From Kitasatospora sp. NBC_00315 (lineage in GTDB: Bacteria; Actinomycetota; Actinomycetes; Streptomycetales; Streptomycetaceae): a stretch of DNA of 64,000 nucleotides. Under the pieces are notes generated by a model. It was not told where the DNA came from and searched no databases. It saw nothing but the letters and a program-made list of their open reading frames with translations. Numbering within the stretch: the first letter of the stretch is position 1; each line of letters starts with the position of its first letter. Both the position numbers and the translations under genes were made by a program. The stretch covers positions 496,001-560,000 of the forward strand of contig NZ_CP108025.1 in the NCBI RefSeq assembly GCF_041435095.1. Direction: 5' to 3'. Shown here in pieces: positions 1 through 8,285 of the stretch.

Positions 1-263
1 AGATTCTGACGATCTCTCACGGACGGGTGCGGCTACGGACCGGCACCTTGTACAGCGCCCTGGAACGCCTCGTCCAGGAAGATCTCATCGAGGTGCACAG
101 CGAGGAGACGGTGGCGGGCAGGCTCCGCCGCAGCTACCGACTGACCGCGCAGGGGCGAGTGGTGCTCGCCGCCGAGGCGGAGCGCATGCGCTCCGCCGCC
201 GCGGAGGCCGAACGTCGCCTCGCCGACCCCGTGACGTCCCGTTGGAAGGAATCCTTCGCGTGA
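1..263 (+). CDS. PadR-family transcriptional regulator, 5' truncated by window edge
   Basis: C-terminal part of a PadR-type winged-helix repressor. The frame is open from base 3, and the visible peptide has the family core: the recognition-helix/wing stretch RLRTGTLYSALERL, then a wing ending in RRSYRLTAQGRVVL, then an acidic/arginine-rich helix typical of the short PadR tail. The N-terminal HTH helices lie outside the window. The stop codon at 261-263 overlaps the GTG start of the next gene (GTGA), so the two are translationally coupled, the usual layout in which a PadR repressor controls an adjacent membrane protein. Ligand and operator are not deducible. Confidence 0.85.
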   Translation, partial: ILTISHGRVRLRTGTLYSALERLVQEDLIEVHSEETVAGRLRRSYRLTAQGRVVLAAEAERMRSAAAEAERRLADPVTSRWKESFA

Positions 264-1198
264 ACCCGCCCCGCCCCACCGCGCCCCGGGAACAGCCCGA
301 CGACACGGCGACCGCGCCGGGCGAACCGGCGCCGCCGGCCGCCGGCCTTCTGCTGCGCATCTACCCCACCGAGTACCGCCGGCGCCATGGTGAGGAGATC
401 GCGGCCCTCCACTGGGAGGCCCGCCAAGCGGCCGACGGGCGCGTCGCCCGCGCACGGGAGGATCTCGACCTGTTCGGACACGCGAGCCGGATCCGGCTGG
501 GCATCTCGTCCACCACCGTGGCGGGTAGGGCGCTCGCCGCCGCTGCACCGTACGTGCTCGTCGGCGCCGGCGCCTCGGCGGTGATCGGTTTGGTCCCGAC
601 CATCTACACCCCCGAGTCCGCGACACTGCGGCCCCTCAGCACCGTGTTCGACGGGCTGCTGGCGCTCGCCGTGCTGTGTGCCGTCGCCGGGCGCTGGACC
701 TGGGCGAGGCCGTTGGCACTCCTCGGCAGCACGGCGTACCTCCTGGCCGCCCTCGTCGTGGCGCCGCACATCGCGCCCGCACTGATCCCGTTCCTCGCAC
801 TGGTCATCGCGCTGCTGCTGAGCGCACCGCCCGACCTGCAGCCGATCTCGCTCCGCAGTCGGTGGACCATGCTGGGCACCGCGGCCGCGATCGTGCTGCC
901 GCCGGTGGCGTGGAGTCTGGGCGTGCCGGGCCTCGTACCGTCCGGTCGCACGCCGTGGCCCCTCGTCGTGATGGCCGTGGTGATCCTCGCCGCCCTCGCG
1001 CGGTCCCGGTCGAACCCCGGTGCCGTGGCCGGTGCCTTCCTGGCCACGCTGCCCTGGTTCTGCAACGTCCTCGCCTACCACCCGACGCCGATGCTGGAGA
1101 TCGAGATCGCTGCCTACGGGGCTCTGCTCCTGGTCGCGAACGGCGTGTACCTGGCGGGACGCGTCCGACGGTCCAGGGCCCGACAGCCGGTCGGTTAG
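260..1198 (+). CDS. multipass membrane protein with permease-prefix-like N-terminus, partner of PadR
   Basis: Protein of 312 aa if started at GTG 260, which overlaps the PadR stop and has a GGAAGGA ribosome site at 244-250; a TTG at 242 would add six residues. Residues near 35-50 (LLLRIYPTEYRRRHGEEI) match the short cytoplasmic prefix found on permease-like proteins next to PadR regulators. About seven hydrophobic segments follow, ending in a basic tail (RRSRARQPVG). No transporter motif or ATPase partner is visible, so function is limited to an integral membrane protein likely controlled by the upstream PadR. Confidence 0.8.
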   Translation: MNPPRPTAPREQPDDTATAPGEPAPPAAGLLLRIYPTEYRRRHGEEIAALHWEARQAADGRVARAREDLDLFGHASRIRLGISSTTVAGRALAAAAPYVLVGAGASAVIGLVPTIYTPESATLRPLSTVFDGLLALAVLCAVAGRWTWARPLALLGSTAYLLAALVVAPHIAPALIPFLALVIALLLSAPPDLQPISLRSRWTMLGTAAAIVLPPVAWSLGVPGLVPSGRTPWPLVVMAVVILAALARSRSNPGAVAGAFLATLPWFCNVLAYHPTPMLEIEIAAYGALLLVANGVYLAGRVRRSRARQPVG

Positions 1199-1360
1199 CC
1201 GCCGGCAGGCAGCCCCTGCCGATCCGGCGTCCGGGCTCCCACCCGCCGCCCCCTTTGCCCGTGGGCGGGCCGGCGGGTGAGGCGTGGGCACCCCCGCCGG
1301 GCGTCCGGGCGCGCGCCCGCGACCGCCGGGCGGGCCCGTGGCGCGACGGAGCGCCGGTGG

Positions 1361-1663
1361 TCAGCCCAACCTGCTGCGCGAGCTGCCCGGACCGGAGCGG
1401 GCCCGGCGGGTGCGGGCCGGTCGGGACGGGCGGACGTCCGGCCGGGCCGGCTCCTCGTCCCCCGGCGCCCGGGCGGCGAGGCGGGCCTTCGCCGCGGCGA
1501 GCGCCACGGCCGCGGCCACGACCGGCTCCGGTACCCCGCGCTCGCGCATCACGCCCTGGCACAGGGAGCACCAGACCGGGCTCGCCGGGCCGTCCGAGTA
1601 GGCCATCCCCTCGGGCGGCAGGTAGTGGGCGTCGCACTCCAGGCACTCGAAGACGTACCTCAT
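1361..1663 (-). CDS. small protein with two CxxC motifs, hypothetical
   Basis: 100 aa. The N-terminus carries CLEC near residue 7 and CSLC near residue 32, spaced like a zinc ribbon, with the stretch YLPPEGMAYSDG between them. The C-terminal half is Ala/Arg/Pro-rich and probably disordered. The ATG at 1663 overlaps the stop of the upstream gene by four bases (ATGA), so it is the second cistron of a two-gene operon of cysteine-motif proteins. Zinc binding is inferred from cysteine spacing only; no named family recognised. Confidence 0.6.
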   Translation of the reverse strand: MRYVFECLECDAHYLPPEGMAYSDGPASPVWCSLCQGVMRERGVPEPVVAAAVALAAAKARLAARAPGDEEPARPDVRPSRPARTRRARSGPGSSRSRLG

Positions 1664-1827
1664 CCCACGATCACCGTGCCCAGGCCGCCGCAGGCGGAGC
1701 ACGGCGACCAGAACCGGTCGACGCGGTGGACCTGGTTGCCGTTCACGTCCAGGTCGACCGTGTGCTGTTCCTTCTCCGTGCCCCGCGCCCCGGCGCACGA
1801 GGCGCAGGTGCGGATCTCCGTCCCCAT
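1660..1827 (-). CDS. small DnaJ-type zinc-finger-like protein
   Basis: 55 aa from ATG 1827. It contains CASCAGARG and CSACGGLGT, two CxxCxG repeats resembling the zinc-binding motifs of the DnaJ central domain, separated by an acidic segment (DLDVNGNQVHRVDRF). No J-domain is present. It is followed by the overlapping 100-aa Cys-motif protein. Small stand-alone DnaJ-zinc-finger proteins are common in Streptomyces but mostly uncharacterised. The longer in-frame start at 1869 lacks a convincing ribosome site, so the MGTEIRTC start was chosen. Confidence 0.65.
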   Translation of the reverse strand: MGTEIRTCASCAGARGTEKEQHTVDLDVNGNQVHRVDRFWSPCSACGGLGTVIVG

Positions 1828-1965
1828 AACTCCACCCTCCGTAGCCACCTGATGACGGTACCGCTCCACGGCGGGTCCTGGGGGCGCCCTGCCGGGATCG
1901 GGGCCCAGCCACCGCGACGGCTCGCACGGGCCCGGCGAAGTCCGCCGCCGTCCGGCGGCCGGGGC

Positions 1966-2487
1966 TCACGAGGAGAGGTCGTCACGGAGCACGCTGTAGC
2001 GCACGACGTCCCGCCACCGCCCGTCCCGGAACACGGTGCTGCGCAGGACGCCCTCACGGATGAAACCGGACTTCTCCAGCGCGCGTTGCTCGGCGATGTT
2101 CCCGGTCTCGGTGTCCGCCTCAAGCCTGACCACGGGGGTGTGCGCGAACAGATGACGCACCAGCAACCGCTGGGCCTGCGTCCCGACTCCACGGCCCCGG
2201 CCGCTCGGCAGCAGCTGGGCCCCGATGTTCCAGCAGTACGAGGTCCGCGAGGTCACCACCTTCCTCCACGCCACGAAGCCGTGCCGGTCGGCGCCGGTCA
2301 CCACCATCAGCTGACCGCCGTCCTCGTTCAGCAAGCCGTCCTGAACCCAGCGGCGGCGCCAGCGCCCCGGATCCGACCAACCCAGCCACTGGAACGGCCC
2401 GGCCGCCTCCGGATCCGTCAGAAACCGCTCAAGCAGGGGCAGGTCGTCCTCGACCACTGGACGCAGCATCACGCGATCGTCGCTCAC
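1966..2487 (-). CDS. GNAT-family N-acetyltransferase
   Basis: 173 aa from GTG 2487 (VSDDRVMLRPVVEDDLPLL). It is a RimJ/RimL-like GNAT: beta1 opening VMLRPV, the acetyl-CoA pyrophosphate-binding loop LPSGRGRGVGTQAQ at about residues 92-105 (Q/RxxGxG/A type), then the conserved ending TGNIAEQRALEKSGFIREGVLR. Length matches single-domain GNATs. The substrate is unknown; relatives acetylate protein N-termini, amines or antibiotics. It is transcribed away from the small Cys-motif operon, with no obvious partner. Confidence 0.85.
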   Translation of the reverse strand: MSDDRVMLRPVVEDDLPLLERFLTDPEAAGPFQWLGWSDPGRWRRRWVQDGLLNEDGGQLMVVTGADRHGFVAWRKVVTSRTSYCWNIGAQLLPSGRGRGVGTQAQRLLVRHLFAHTPVVRLEADTETGNIAEQRALEKSGFIREGVLRSTVFRDGRWRDVVRYSVLRDDLSS

Positions 2488-2666
2488 CCCGCCACCGTAG
2501 GCACTGCCGCCCGTCCGCGTGACGCCTTCGGGTGCCCCGGCACGACCTCGCCGGCAGCGTTGGTCGTCCTCCCGCTGTGAGCCCTGACCCACTCGGCGCC
2601 GGCGTGGCGCTCCCTGACGTGCCGTACCGCGCCGAGTCGTGCCGTGCCGTGCCGTGCCGCGTCGCG

Positions 2667-3242
2667 TCAGGGGAGGAACTCCACCTCCGGGAAGGCCGCG
2701 CTCGGGCCGTCGAGCAGGTGTCCGTTGCGATTCCGGAGGTGCAGGTCGAAGAAGGCGAGCGGGTAGGCCTGCTGGATCCGCACCGCCCGGGCCGGGTCGA
2801 GGGTGCCGGTCCACTCCCGGAGCTCCTCCTCGCTCATGCCCACCGCGCCCGCCGGCTGCGGAATCAGTACCTGGTAGTCGCCGTACGACCCGTGGACCGC
2901 GCCCTCGGCCCGGAGGTTGAGCCGCCAACCCCGCAGGTGTGACCAGAACTCGGCGACGCTCGGCTCCTCGGCCCTGCCGAACTCGGCGGTCACCAGCAGG
3001 AACGGCCGATCCAGCTCGGTGGTGACCGTCGGTTGCATCGGGGCGTCCAGGCTCAACCCGGCCCGGACCCGCCGGTCCTCGCTCATGACGAGGGCCGTCG
3101 CCGTCCCACCCTTCGAACAGCCGAACATGCCGATCCGATGCACGTCGAGCGCGCCGCCGAGAGGGCTGGTGCAACGGCCGCTGTGACGGCTCCCTGGATC
3201 TTCCATCAGCCTGCTCCCGCGACGTCCGGACACCGGACACAC
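2667..3242 (-). pseudogene. C-terminal remnant of a PAF-acetylhydrolase-like alpha/beta hydrolase
   Basis: The open frame gives 191 aa, but family-like sequence starts only near 3180 (DVHRIGMFGCSKGGTATALV). The nucleophile elbow reads GCSKGG, consistent with GxSxGG of the platelet-activating-factor acetylhydrolase/dienelactone-type fold, followed by DRRVRAGLSLDAPM. The N-terminal half of a normal hydrolase (strands before the elbow, oxyanion loop) is missing, and the first ~20 codons look non-homologous. The fragment ends 24 bases from the convergently arranged end of the LysR gene. Probably a 5'-deleted, non-functional copy. A divergent short hydrolase cannot be excluded. Confidence 0.6.
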
Positions 3243-3269
3243 CCGTCACCGGGTGATCCCGCCCTCCCC

Positions 3270-4199
3270 TCACCTACCGGTCGGGCCCCGTGAGTCGTCG
3301 CCCTCTGTGCCCGGCGGCGCCAGGACAGCGCTCGCCAGGCGGTCACGGAACCAGCGGTGCCCCGGGTCGGCCGAGTTGCGGGGATGCCACGCCATCGCGA
3401 GCTCCAGGGGCGCGAGGTCGAGCGGGATCGGGAAGGTCCGCAGTCCCATGGCGGAGACCGTGCCGGGGAGCCAGTCGGCCAGGGTGAGCGCGACGAGGTC
3501 GGTGTCGCGGGCGATCATCATCGCGCTCGTGTGGCTGGGCACGATGACCGCCAGCCGGCGCCGCAGGCCGAGTTCCGCGAGCGCGCTGTCGATGGGCCCG
3601 AGACGCTTGCCGAGCCGGGAGATGCCGATGTGGTCGGCCGCGGCGAACCGGCGGGCGTCGATCCGGCCGCCGAAGAGGGGATGACCTGCGCGGGCGACGC
3701 CCACCAGCGTCGCCCGGGTGAGCCGTCGGGTGTGGATCTCCGGGTCCAGGTGTCCGAGGACGCCCAGTTCGACGTCCACCGTGCCCTGCCGCAGCGCGGG
3801 ACCGCCCTCGACCGCCTCCGGCAGGAAGACCACGTCCACCTGCGGAGCCTCCCGGTGAATCCGGTCGGTCAAGGTCCCCGCCAGGCCCGCCAGGAGCAGT
3901 TCGGTGGTCTGCACGGTGAACGTGCGCTGGAGATGCACCGCCTCGAAACCGGCGCCCGGTCGTAGGACGTCGTCGCAGCCGCGCAGCAACGCGCCGACCT
4001 CGTCGCGGAGTTCCAGCGCCCTCGGGGTCGGGACCATCCCCTGACCGGCACGGACCAGCAGCGGGTCACCGACGGCACGGCGCAGGCGCGCCAGGGTACG
4101 GCTGGCCGCCGCCGGTGACGTACCGAGCCGCTCCGCGGCGCGGGTGACGCTGTTCTCCTGAAGCAGGGCGTCCAGGGCTCGCAGCAGATTGAGGTCCAT
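3270..4199 (-). CDS. LysR-family transcriptional regulator
   Basis: 309 aa. The N-terminal HTH spans about residues 1-60 (MDLNLLRALDALLQENSVTRAAERLGTSPAAASRTLARLR, read in parts) with the standard DPLLVR hinge; the remainder is a periplasmic-binding-like effector domain. It is of the NodD/PhnS type (N-terminus begins MDLNLLRALD). It is divergently transcribed from the YncE-like gene at 4342, leaving 142 bp in which an imperfect dyad (CATT...AATG, 4217-4238) could be a LysR site. Likely controls the propeller/NmrA pair and itself. Effector unknown. Confidence 0.88.
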   Translation of the reverse strand: MDLNLLRALDALLQENSVTRAAERLGTSPAAASRTLARLRRAVGDPLLVRAGQGMVPTPRALELRDEVGALLRGCDDVLRPGAGFEAVHLQRTFTVQTTELLLAGLAGTLTDRIHREAPQVDVVFLPEAVEGGPALRQGTVDVELGVLGHLDPEIHTRRLTRATLVGVARAGHPLFGGRIDARRFAAADHIGISRLGKRLGPIDSALAELGLRRRLAVIVPSHTSAMMIARDTDLVALTLADWLPGTVSAMGLRTFPIPLDLAPLELAMAWHPRNSADPGHRWFRDRLASAVLAPPGTEGDDSRGPTGR

Positions 4200-4341
4200 T
4201 CAAGCTCCTGAACTGCATTTTTACGCTGGCGTCAATGATTCGGTGCTCATCCTTGCATTGTCGCGGGGCTCTACTCGCGCCGAGAGTGGAGGTGCCGGCG
4301 AGAACGCCCGGCAACCCGTCCGACGCACTTGAGGAACCCCC

Positions 4342-5391
4342 ATGCAGCAGTCCCCGCGCGCCGGCCGAGAAGGCGACGTTCTGGCCGTGGTCGGCCAGGG
4401 CGGACCATCGGTCTCGTTCTTCGACGCCGTCTCCGACCGGCACCTGGGTTCGGTCGAAACCCTCGCCCAACCGCACGAACTCTGCTTCGACCCGTCCCAG
4501 CGCCTGCTGTGGTGCACGATGACCTACCACTCGGGCTACTACCACGCGAACGGCGGGCCGCGCACCGAGCTGACCGTCATCGACCCCGACACCCGCCGCA
4601 TCGTCGAGGTCGTCGACCTCGCCCCGGAACACGCACCGCACGGGCTGGCGCTGGACCAGGCACGCGGCCGCCTCTACGTCAGCGTGGAGGGTTCGGCGGA
4701 CCGGCCCGGCGGTGTCGTCGTGATCGACACCCGGACCGGTCGGCCGGTGGGCCGGATCGACACGGACGCACCCGGCTCGCACTGGGTCGCCATCGACGCG
4801 GCAGGGCGGACCGCCTACGTGGCCAACAAGGAGGCGCCGTTCGTGTCCGTCCTCGACCTCGACCGGGCGGCCCTGGTCGCGAAGGTCGAGGTGCCGGGCA
4901 GCGAGGGGCTGGCCGTCCGCGCCGACGGTACGCGCGCCTACGTCGCCGCGCCCTACGGCGGCGCCTTCGCCGCCGGGGACGGGCCGGCCCCCGGCATCGC
5001 GGTCATCGACACCCGGACCGCGACCGTCGTCGAGACCCTGGCCACGCGCAACCGCGTCCTGCCGCTGCACCTGACCTCCACCGGCAGGCTGCTCGCGGGC
5101 GAGGTACGGGTGGAACACGACGCGGCGGGACGGGTCGCCCGGATGGCACCGGGCCGGCTCACCGTGTTCTCCACCGACACCCACGAGCAGCTGGGCGCGG
5201 TGGAGGTGGGCCTGTGCCCACTGACCGTCAGCTCCTCCCCCGACGGCCGGATCGCCTACGTGGCCTGCTACGCCTCGTCCACCGTCGACGTCGTCGACCT
5301 GGAGACGCTCCGGCGCCTGGCCCGGCTGGACCTCACCGGGCTCGGCGGGTCCGGGGCCCACGGACTGGCCTACCTCCCGCGCCCGGCGTGA
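4342..5391 (+). CDS. YncE-like beta-propeller repeat protein
   Basis: 349 aa built of repeated ~45-residue blades: VTVIDPDTRRIVEVV, VVVIDTRTGRPVGRI, VSVLDLDRAALVAKV, IAVIDTRTATVVETL and VDVVDLETLRRLARL, each preceded by a xxAYVAN/ARLYVSV strand. This is the pattern of YncE/surface-layer WD40-like seven-bladed propellers. No signal peptide is visible, so it is probably cytoplasmic. It is divergent from the LysR gene and 53 bp upstream of the NmrA-like gene, suggesting a LysR-controlled pair. YncE-fold proteins bind DNA, metals or ligands; no catalytic role can be assigned. Confidence 0.75.
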   Translation: MQQSPRAGREGDVLAVVGQGGPSVSFFDAVSDRHLGSVETLAQPHELCFDPSQRLLWCTMTYHSGYYHANGGPRTELTVIDPDTRRIVEVVDLAPEHAPHGLALDQARGRLYVSVEGSADRPGGVVVIDTRTGRPVGRIDTDAPGSHWVAIDAAGRTAYVANKEAPFVSVLDLDRAALVAKVEVPGSEGLAVRADGTRAYVAAPYGGAFAAGDGPAPGIAVIDTRTATVVETLATRNRVLPLHLTSTGRLLAGEVRVEHDAAGRVARMAPGRLTVFSTDTHEQLGAVEVGLCPLTVSSSPDGRIAYVACYASSTVDVVDLETLRRLARLDLTGLGGSGAHGLAYLPRPA

Positions 5392-5444
5392 CCTCGCCGG
5401 CAACCCCTCACCCACCCGACACCAAGGACAGGAAGACCACCCGA

Positions 5445-6329
5445 ATGATCGTCATCACCGCACCCACCAGCGCCATCGGCCGACTGCTCGTCGCGGACCT
5501 GCTCGACCGGGGAGCCGAGCTGCGGCTGGTCACCCGCGACCCCTCGCGGCTGGCACCCGAGGTCCCTGCGCGGGCCGAGGTCGTCGAGGGCTCGCACGGC
5601 GACGCCGCCGTCATCGACCGCGCGTGTCACGGCGCCGAGGCCGTCTTCTGGCTCGCGCCCGACGACGGGAACGCCCCGAGCACCGAAGCCGCGTACGTCG
5701 ACTTCACGCGCCCCGCGGCCGAGGCGTTCGCCCGCAACGCCGTCCGTCGCGTCGTCGCCATCACCGCGCTCGGCCGCGGCACTCCGTTGGCCGAGCACGC
5801 CGGGCCGGCCACCGCGTCCCTGGCGATGTGCGACCTGATCGCCGCCTCGGGCGTCGCCTTCCGGGCCGTGGCCTGCCCGTCCTTCATGCACAACCTGCTC
5901 CGCCAGGTCGGCGCGATCAAGGAACAGGGCACCTTCTCCATGATGATCGACCCGGATCTGAAGAGCCCCACCGTCGCCACCCGCGACATCGCCGCCACCG
6001 CCGCGCGGCTGCTCCTCGACGACTCGTGGGAGGGGTCCGGCCAGGTGGCCTGCCTCGGCCCCGAGGACCTGTCGCCCGACGAGATGGCACGGATCGTCTC
6101 CGAGGTCCTCGGAAAGGAGATCGGCTACCGCCGGATCCCCGGCGCGGCGCTCAAGGAGCGCTTCACCGGCTTCGGCATGACCGACGCGATGGCGCAGGGC
6201 ATGATCGACATGTTCGACGCCAAGAACAGGGGCCTCGACAACGCGGAGCCCCGTACCGCGGAGTCGACGACTCCGACGACGTTCCGGCAGTGGTGCGAGG
6301 ACGTCCTCAAGCCGGCCGTGACGGCCTGA
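5445..6329 (+). CDS. NmrA-like/atypical SDR NAD(P)-binding protein
   Basis: 294 aa from ATG 5445 (MIVITAPTSAIGRLLVADLL). The Rossmann glycine motif is reduced to APTSAIG instead of GATGxxG, followed by the NADP-type second strand LRLVTRDPSRL. Features such as FWLAPDD, the CPSFMHNLLRQ stretch and DIAATAARLL (about 180-190) match NmrA/HSCARG-type proteins, which sense redox state or act as NAD(P)H:quinone oxidoreductases. It is downstream of the YncE-like gene in a likely operon under the divergent LysR. The substrate is not predictable. The in-frame upstream extension is antisense/shadow sequence. Confidence 0.82.
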   Translation: MIVITAPTSAIGRLLVADLLDRGAELRLVTRDPSRLAPEVPARAEVVEGSHGDAAVIDRACHGAEAVFWLAPDDGNAPSTEAAYVDFTRPAAEAFARNAVRRVVAITALGRGTPLAEHAGPATASLAMCDLIAASGVAFRAVACPSFMHNLLRQVGAIKEQGTFSMMIDPDLKSPTVATRDIAATAARLLLDDSWEGSGQVACLGPEDLSPDEMARIVSEVLGKEIGYRRIPGAALKERFTGFGMTDAMAQGMIDMFDAKNRGLDNAEPRTAESTTPTTFRQWCEDVLKPAVTA

Positions 6330-6419
6330 CCGCGCCGGGAGCACGCCCCCGAGGGGCCGGGGCACGGCCGCCCGGCCGCCGCCGGCCGCCACCGCCGATC
6401 CCGGGCCAGGCCGCGGTCG

Positions 6420-6752
6420 TCGACCTGAGCCCCTGTGGGGCCGGGCGGACCACACCGCTCTCGTTCCGCCGTGATCGAAGCGGTGCAGGACGGCGTACCG
6501 GCGTTCGTGGTCGACCCGGTCGGGACCGTGCCTGTAGCCGGGCGGGAAGCCGCCCGTGGTCCGGGCGAAGAACAGGCCACCGTCGAAGCGACCGACCGTG
6601 TCGGTGCGGTAGGCCGGCTCGTACCGGACCGGTGTGAGGTCCGGGATCGCCGCGGCCGGACGGTGGCCGATCACCGGAGGGCCAGTCGGCCCGAGGTCGA
6701 GGATCAGGTTCGGACCGCGTTCGAGCACTCTGTCTCCGTCCGGGAGAATCAC
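6420..6752 (-). pseudogene. unassigned coding-like fragment, no valid 3' end
   Basis: Read on the minus strand from GTG 6752, the first ~100 codons have strong G/C third-position bias and a protein-like composition (LILDLGPTGPPVIGHR, FDGGLFFARTTGGFPPGY, RRYAVLHRFDHGG), unlike the arginine/proline-rich shadows around it. Coding character fades near 6430, and the frame then runs without a stop antisense through the NmrA gene. This suggests a gene whose 3' half was lost, its start abutting the glycosyltransferase start at 6756. The family is not recognised; it could also be a short real gene ending in another frame. Confidence 0.4.
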
Positions 6753-6755
6753 CCC

Positions 6756-7976
6756 ATGCGGATCCTGATCATCACCGCCGGTTCCCGCGGGGACGTCGCG
6801 CCGTTCACCGGCCTGGGACGACGCCTGCTGGACGCCGGGCACGAGGTCACCGTGGCTGCTCATCCGTCCTTCGCCACCCTCGTCGGCGGATGCGGCCTCG
6901 GCCACCATCCCGTGCCGGGAGACCCGCGGGAACTGATCAGATCCTGGTCCCGGGCGGCGTCCAGGGACGAGGCCCGGGCGCTGACGAGGGCGTACGTGGA
7001 CGGGCTCGCCGACGGTGTGGCGACAGCCGTCGCGGACGGCACCGACCTGGTGCTCACGGCCCACGCTCCGGCCCTGCTCAGCCGTACGGGCGGCGAAGCC
7101 CTCGGCGTCCCGGTCATCGAGACCCACCTCGTACCGGCGTTCGCCACCGGGGAGTTCCCGCTGCCCGGCGCGCCGGGCGGCGAGGACCTGGGGCCGCAGG
7201 GCAACCTGGCCGCGGGCCGGGCGGTGCTGAGCCGCCGGGACCAGCTCTTCGCGGACGCCGTGATCCGACTGCGGGCCCGCCTCGGCCTGCCCGCGGGCGC
7301 ACCGGCGACACCGGTGGGGGACGACCGGCCGGTCTTCGCCGGTTTCAGCCCGCTGGTGCTGCCGCGCCCGACGGACTGGCCGTCCCGGGTCGAGGTGACG
7401 GGCTACTGGTGGCCCCCTCGGCCGGACGGCTGGCGTCCCCCGGCCGAGTTGGTCGACTTCCTCCAGGCCGGCCCGCCGCCGGTGTTCATCGGCTTCGGCA
7501 GCATGGCACCGGGTCAGGGGGAACGACTCGGCGAGCTGGTGAGCGCGGCGGTGAAGCGGGCGGGGGTGCGCGCGGTGGTGCAGGCGGGATGGGCCGAGCT
7601 GAGCGGTGGCGGCGACGACGACGTCCTGACCATCGGGGACGTTCCGCACGACTGGCTCTTCCCCCGCACGGCCGCCGTCGTGCACCACGCAGGAGCGGGT
7701 ACCACCGGGGCCGGGCTGCGGGCCGGGGTGCCCGCCGTACCGGTGCCCGTCCTGGCCGACCAGCCGTTCTGGGCGGCCCGGCTCCACCGGTTGGGAGTCG
7801 CGCCGCGGATCCTGCCGTTCCAGGACCTCGGCGCCGAAGCCCTCGGCGCCGCGATCACGATGTGCGTGACCGAGCCGGCCCACCGCCGCCGCGCGGCGGA
7901 ACTCGCCCGCCGGATCGCGTCGGAGGACGGCGCGGCCGCAGTGCTCGCCCACGTCGCCTCGGAGGCCGACCGGTGA
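6756..7976 (+). CDS. MGT/GT1-family UDP-glycosyltransferase
   Basis: 406 aa from ATG 6756 with ribosome site GGGAG at 6741-6745. It is a GT-B fold enzyme of the sterol/macrolide glycosyltransferase type: the N-terminus MRILIITAGSRGDVAPFTGL, the linker VFIGFGSMAPGQGERL (about 247-262) and the C-terminal nucleotide-sugar motif HHAGAGTTGAGLRAGVPAVP (about 309-328) followed by LADQPFWAARLHRLGVAP. It transfers a sugar from a nucleotide donor to a lipophilic acceptor. No aglycone pathway is adjacent, so it may be a housekeeping or detoxifying transferase. Confidence 0.88.
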   Translation: MRILIITAGSRGDVAPFTGLGRRLLDAGHEVTVAAHPSFATLVGGCGLGHHPVPGDPRELIRSWSRAASRDEARALTRAYVDGLADGVATAVADGTDLVLTAHAPALLSRTGGEALGVPVIETHLVPAFATGEFPLPGAPGGEDLGPQGNLAAGRAVLSRRDQLFADAVIRLRARLGLPAGAPATPVGDDRPVFAGFSPLVLPRPTDWPSRVEVTGYWWPPRPDGWRPPAELVDFLQAGPPPVFIGFGSMAPGQGERLGELVSAAVKRAGVRAVVQAGWAELSGGGDDDVLTIGDVPHDWLFPRTAAVVHHAGAGTTGAGLRAGVPAVPVPVLADQPFWAARLHRLGVAPRILPFQDLGAEALGAAITMCVTEPAHRRRAAELARRIASEDGAAAVLAHVASEADR

Positions 7977-8285
7977 GACCGAGGCGCGGATCGGCACCGC
8001 GCGACAACCCTCGACGTAGCGTCAGGCCGTCGGGGCGGGCTGCCCCACCTGCCCCACCGGCCCGGCCGGGTCTGCGAACGGCGTCTCCACCGTCGGGCCG
8101 CTCCGAAGCCGTGACGACTCCCGCAGCAGCGGCCGGGCCGGACGGCCCCTTCCTCGCCACCGAATTCGTCCACACGCCGGATGGCGAGGCCATGTACGAG
8201 GACTTCTCCACCGACCGGTCCTCACGCTCTGACGCTCGGCGGCGTGCGACGGGTACACCGAGCGGACGGCAGCCGTCCCGGCCGG
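7977..8285 (+). other. intergenic region between convergent genes; weak coding-like patch
   Basis: 309 bp without a confident gene. From GTG 8111, about 35 plus-strand codons show coding-like third-position bias (FLATEFVHTPDGEAMYEDFS), but the frame then runs through without a proper end into the antisense of the MFS gene. It may be a remnant. No terminator hairpin was recognised. Confidence 0.3.

Noticed and set aside
5370..7997. 875-aa minus-strand open frame
   Set aside because: It runs antisense to the NmrA-like and glycosyltransferase genes; apart from the 6420-6752 patch its composition is Arg/Gly/Pro-rich shadow typical of high-GC DNA.
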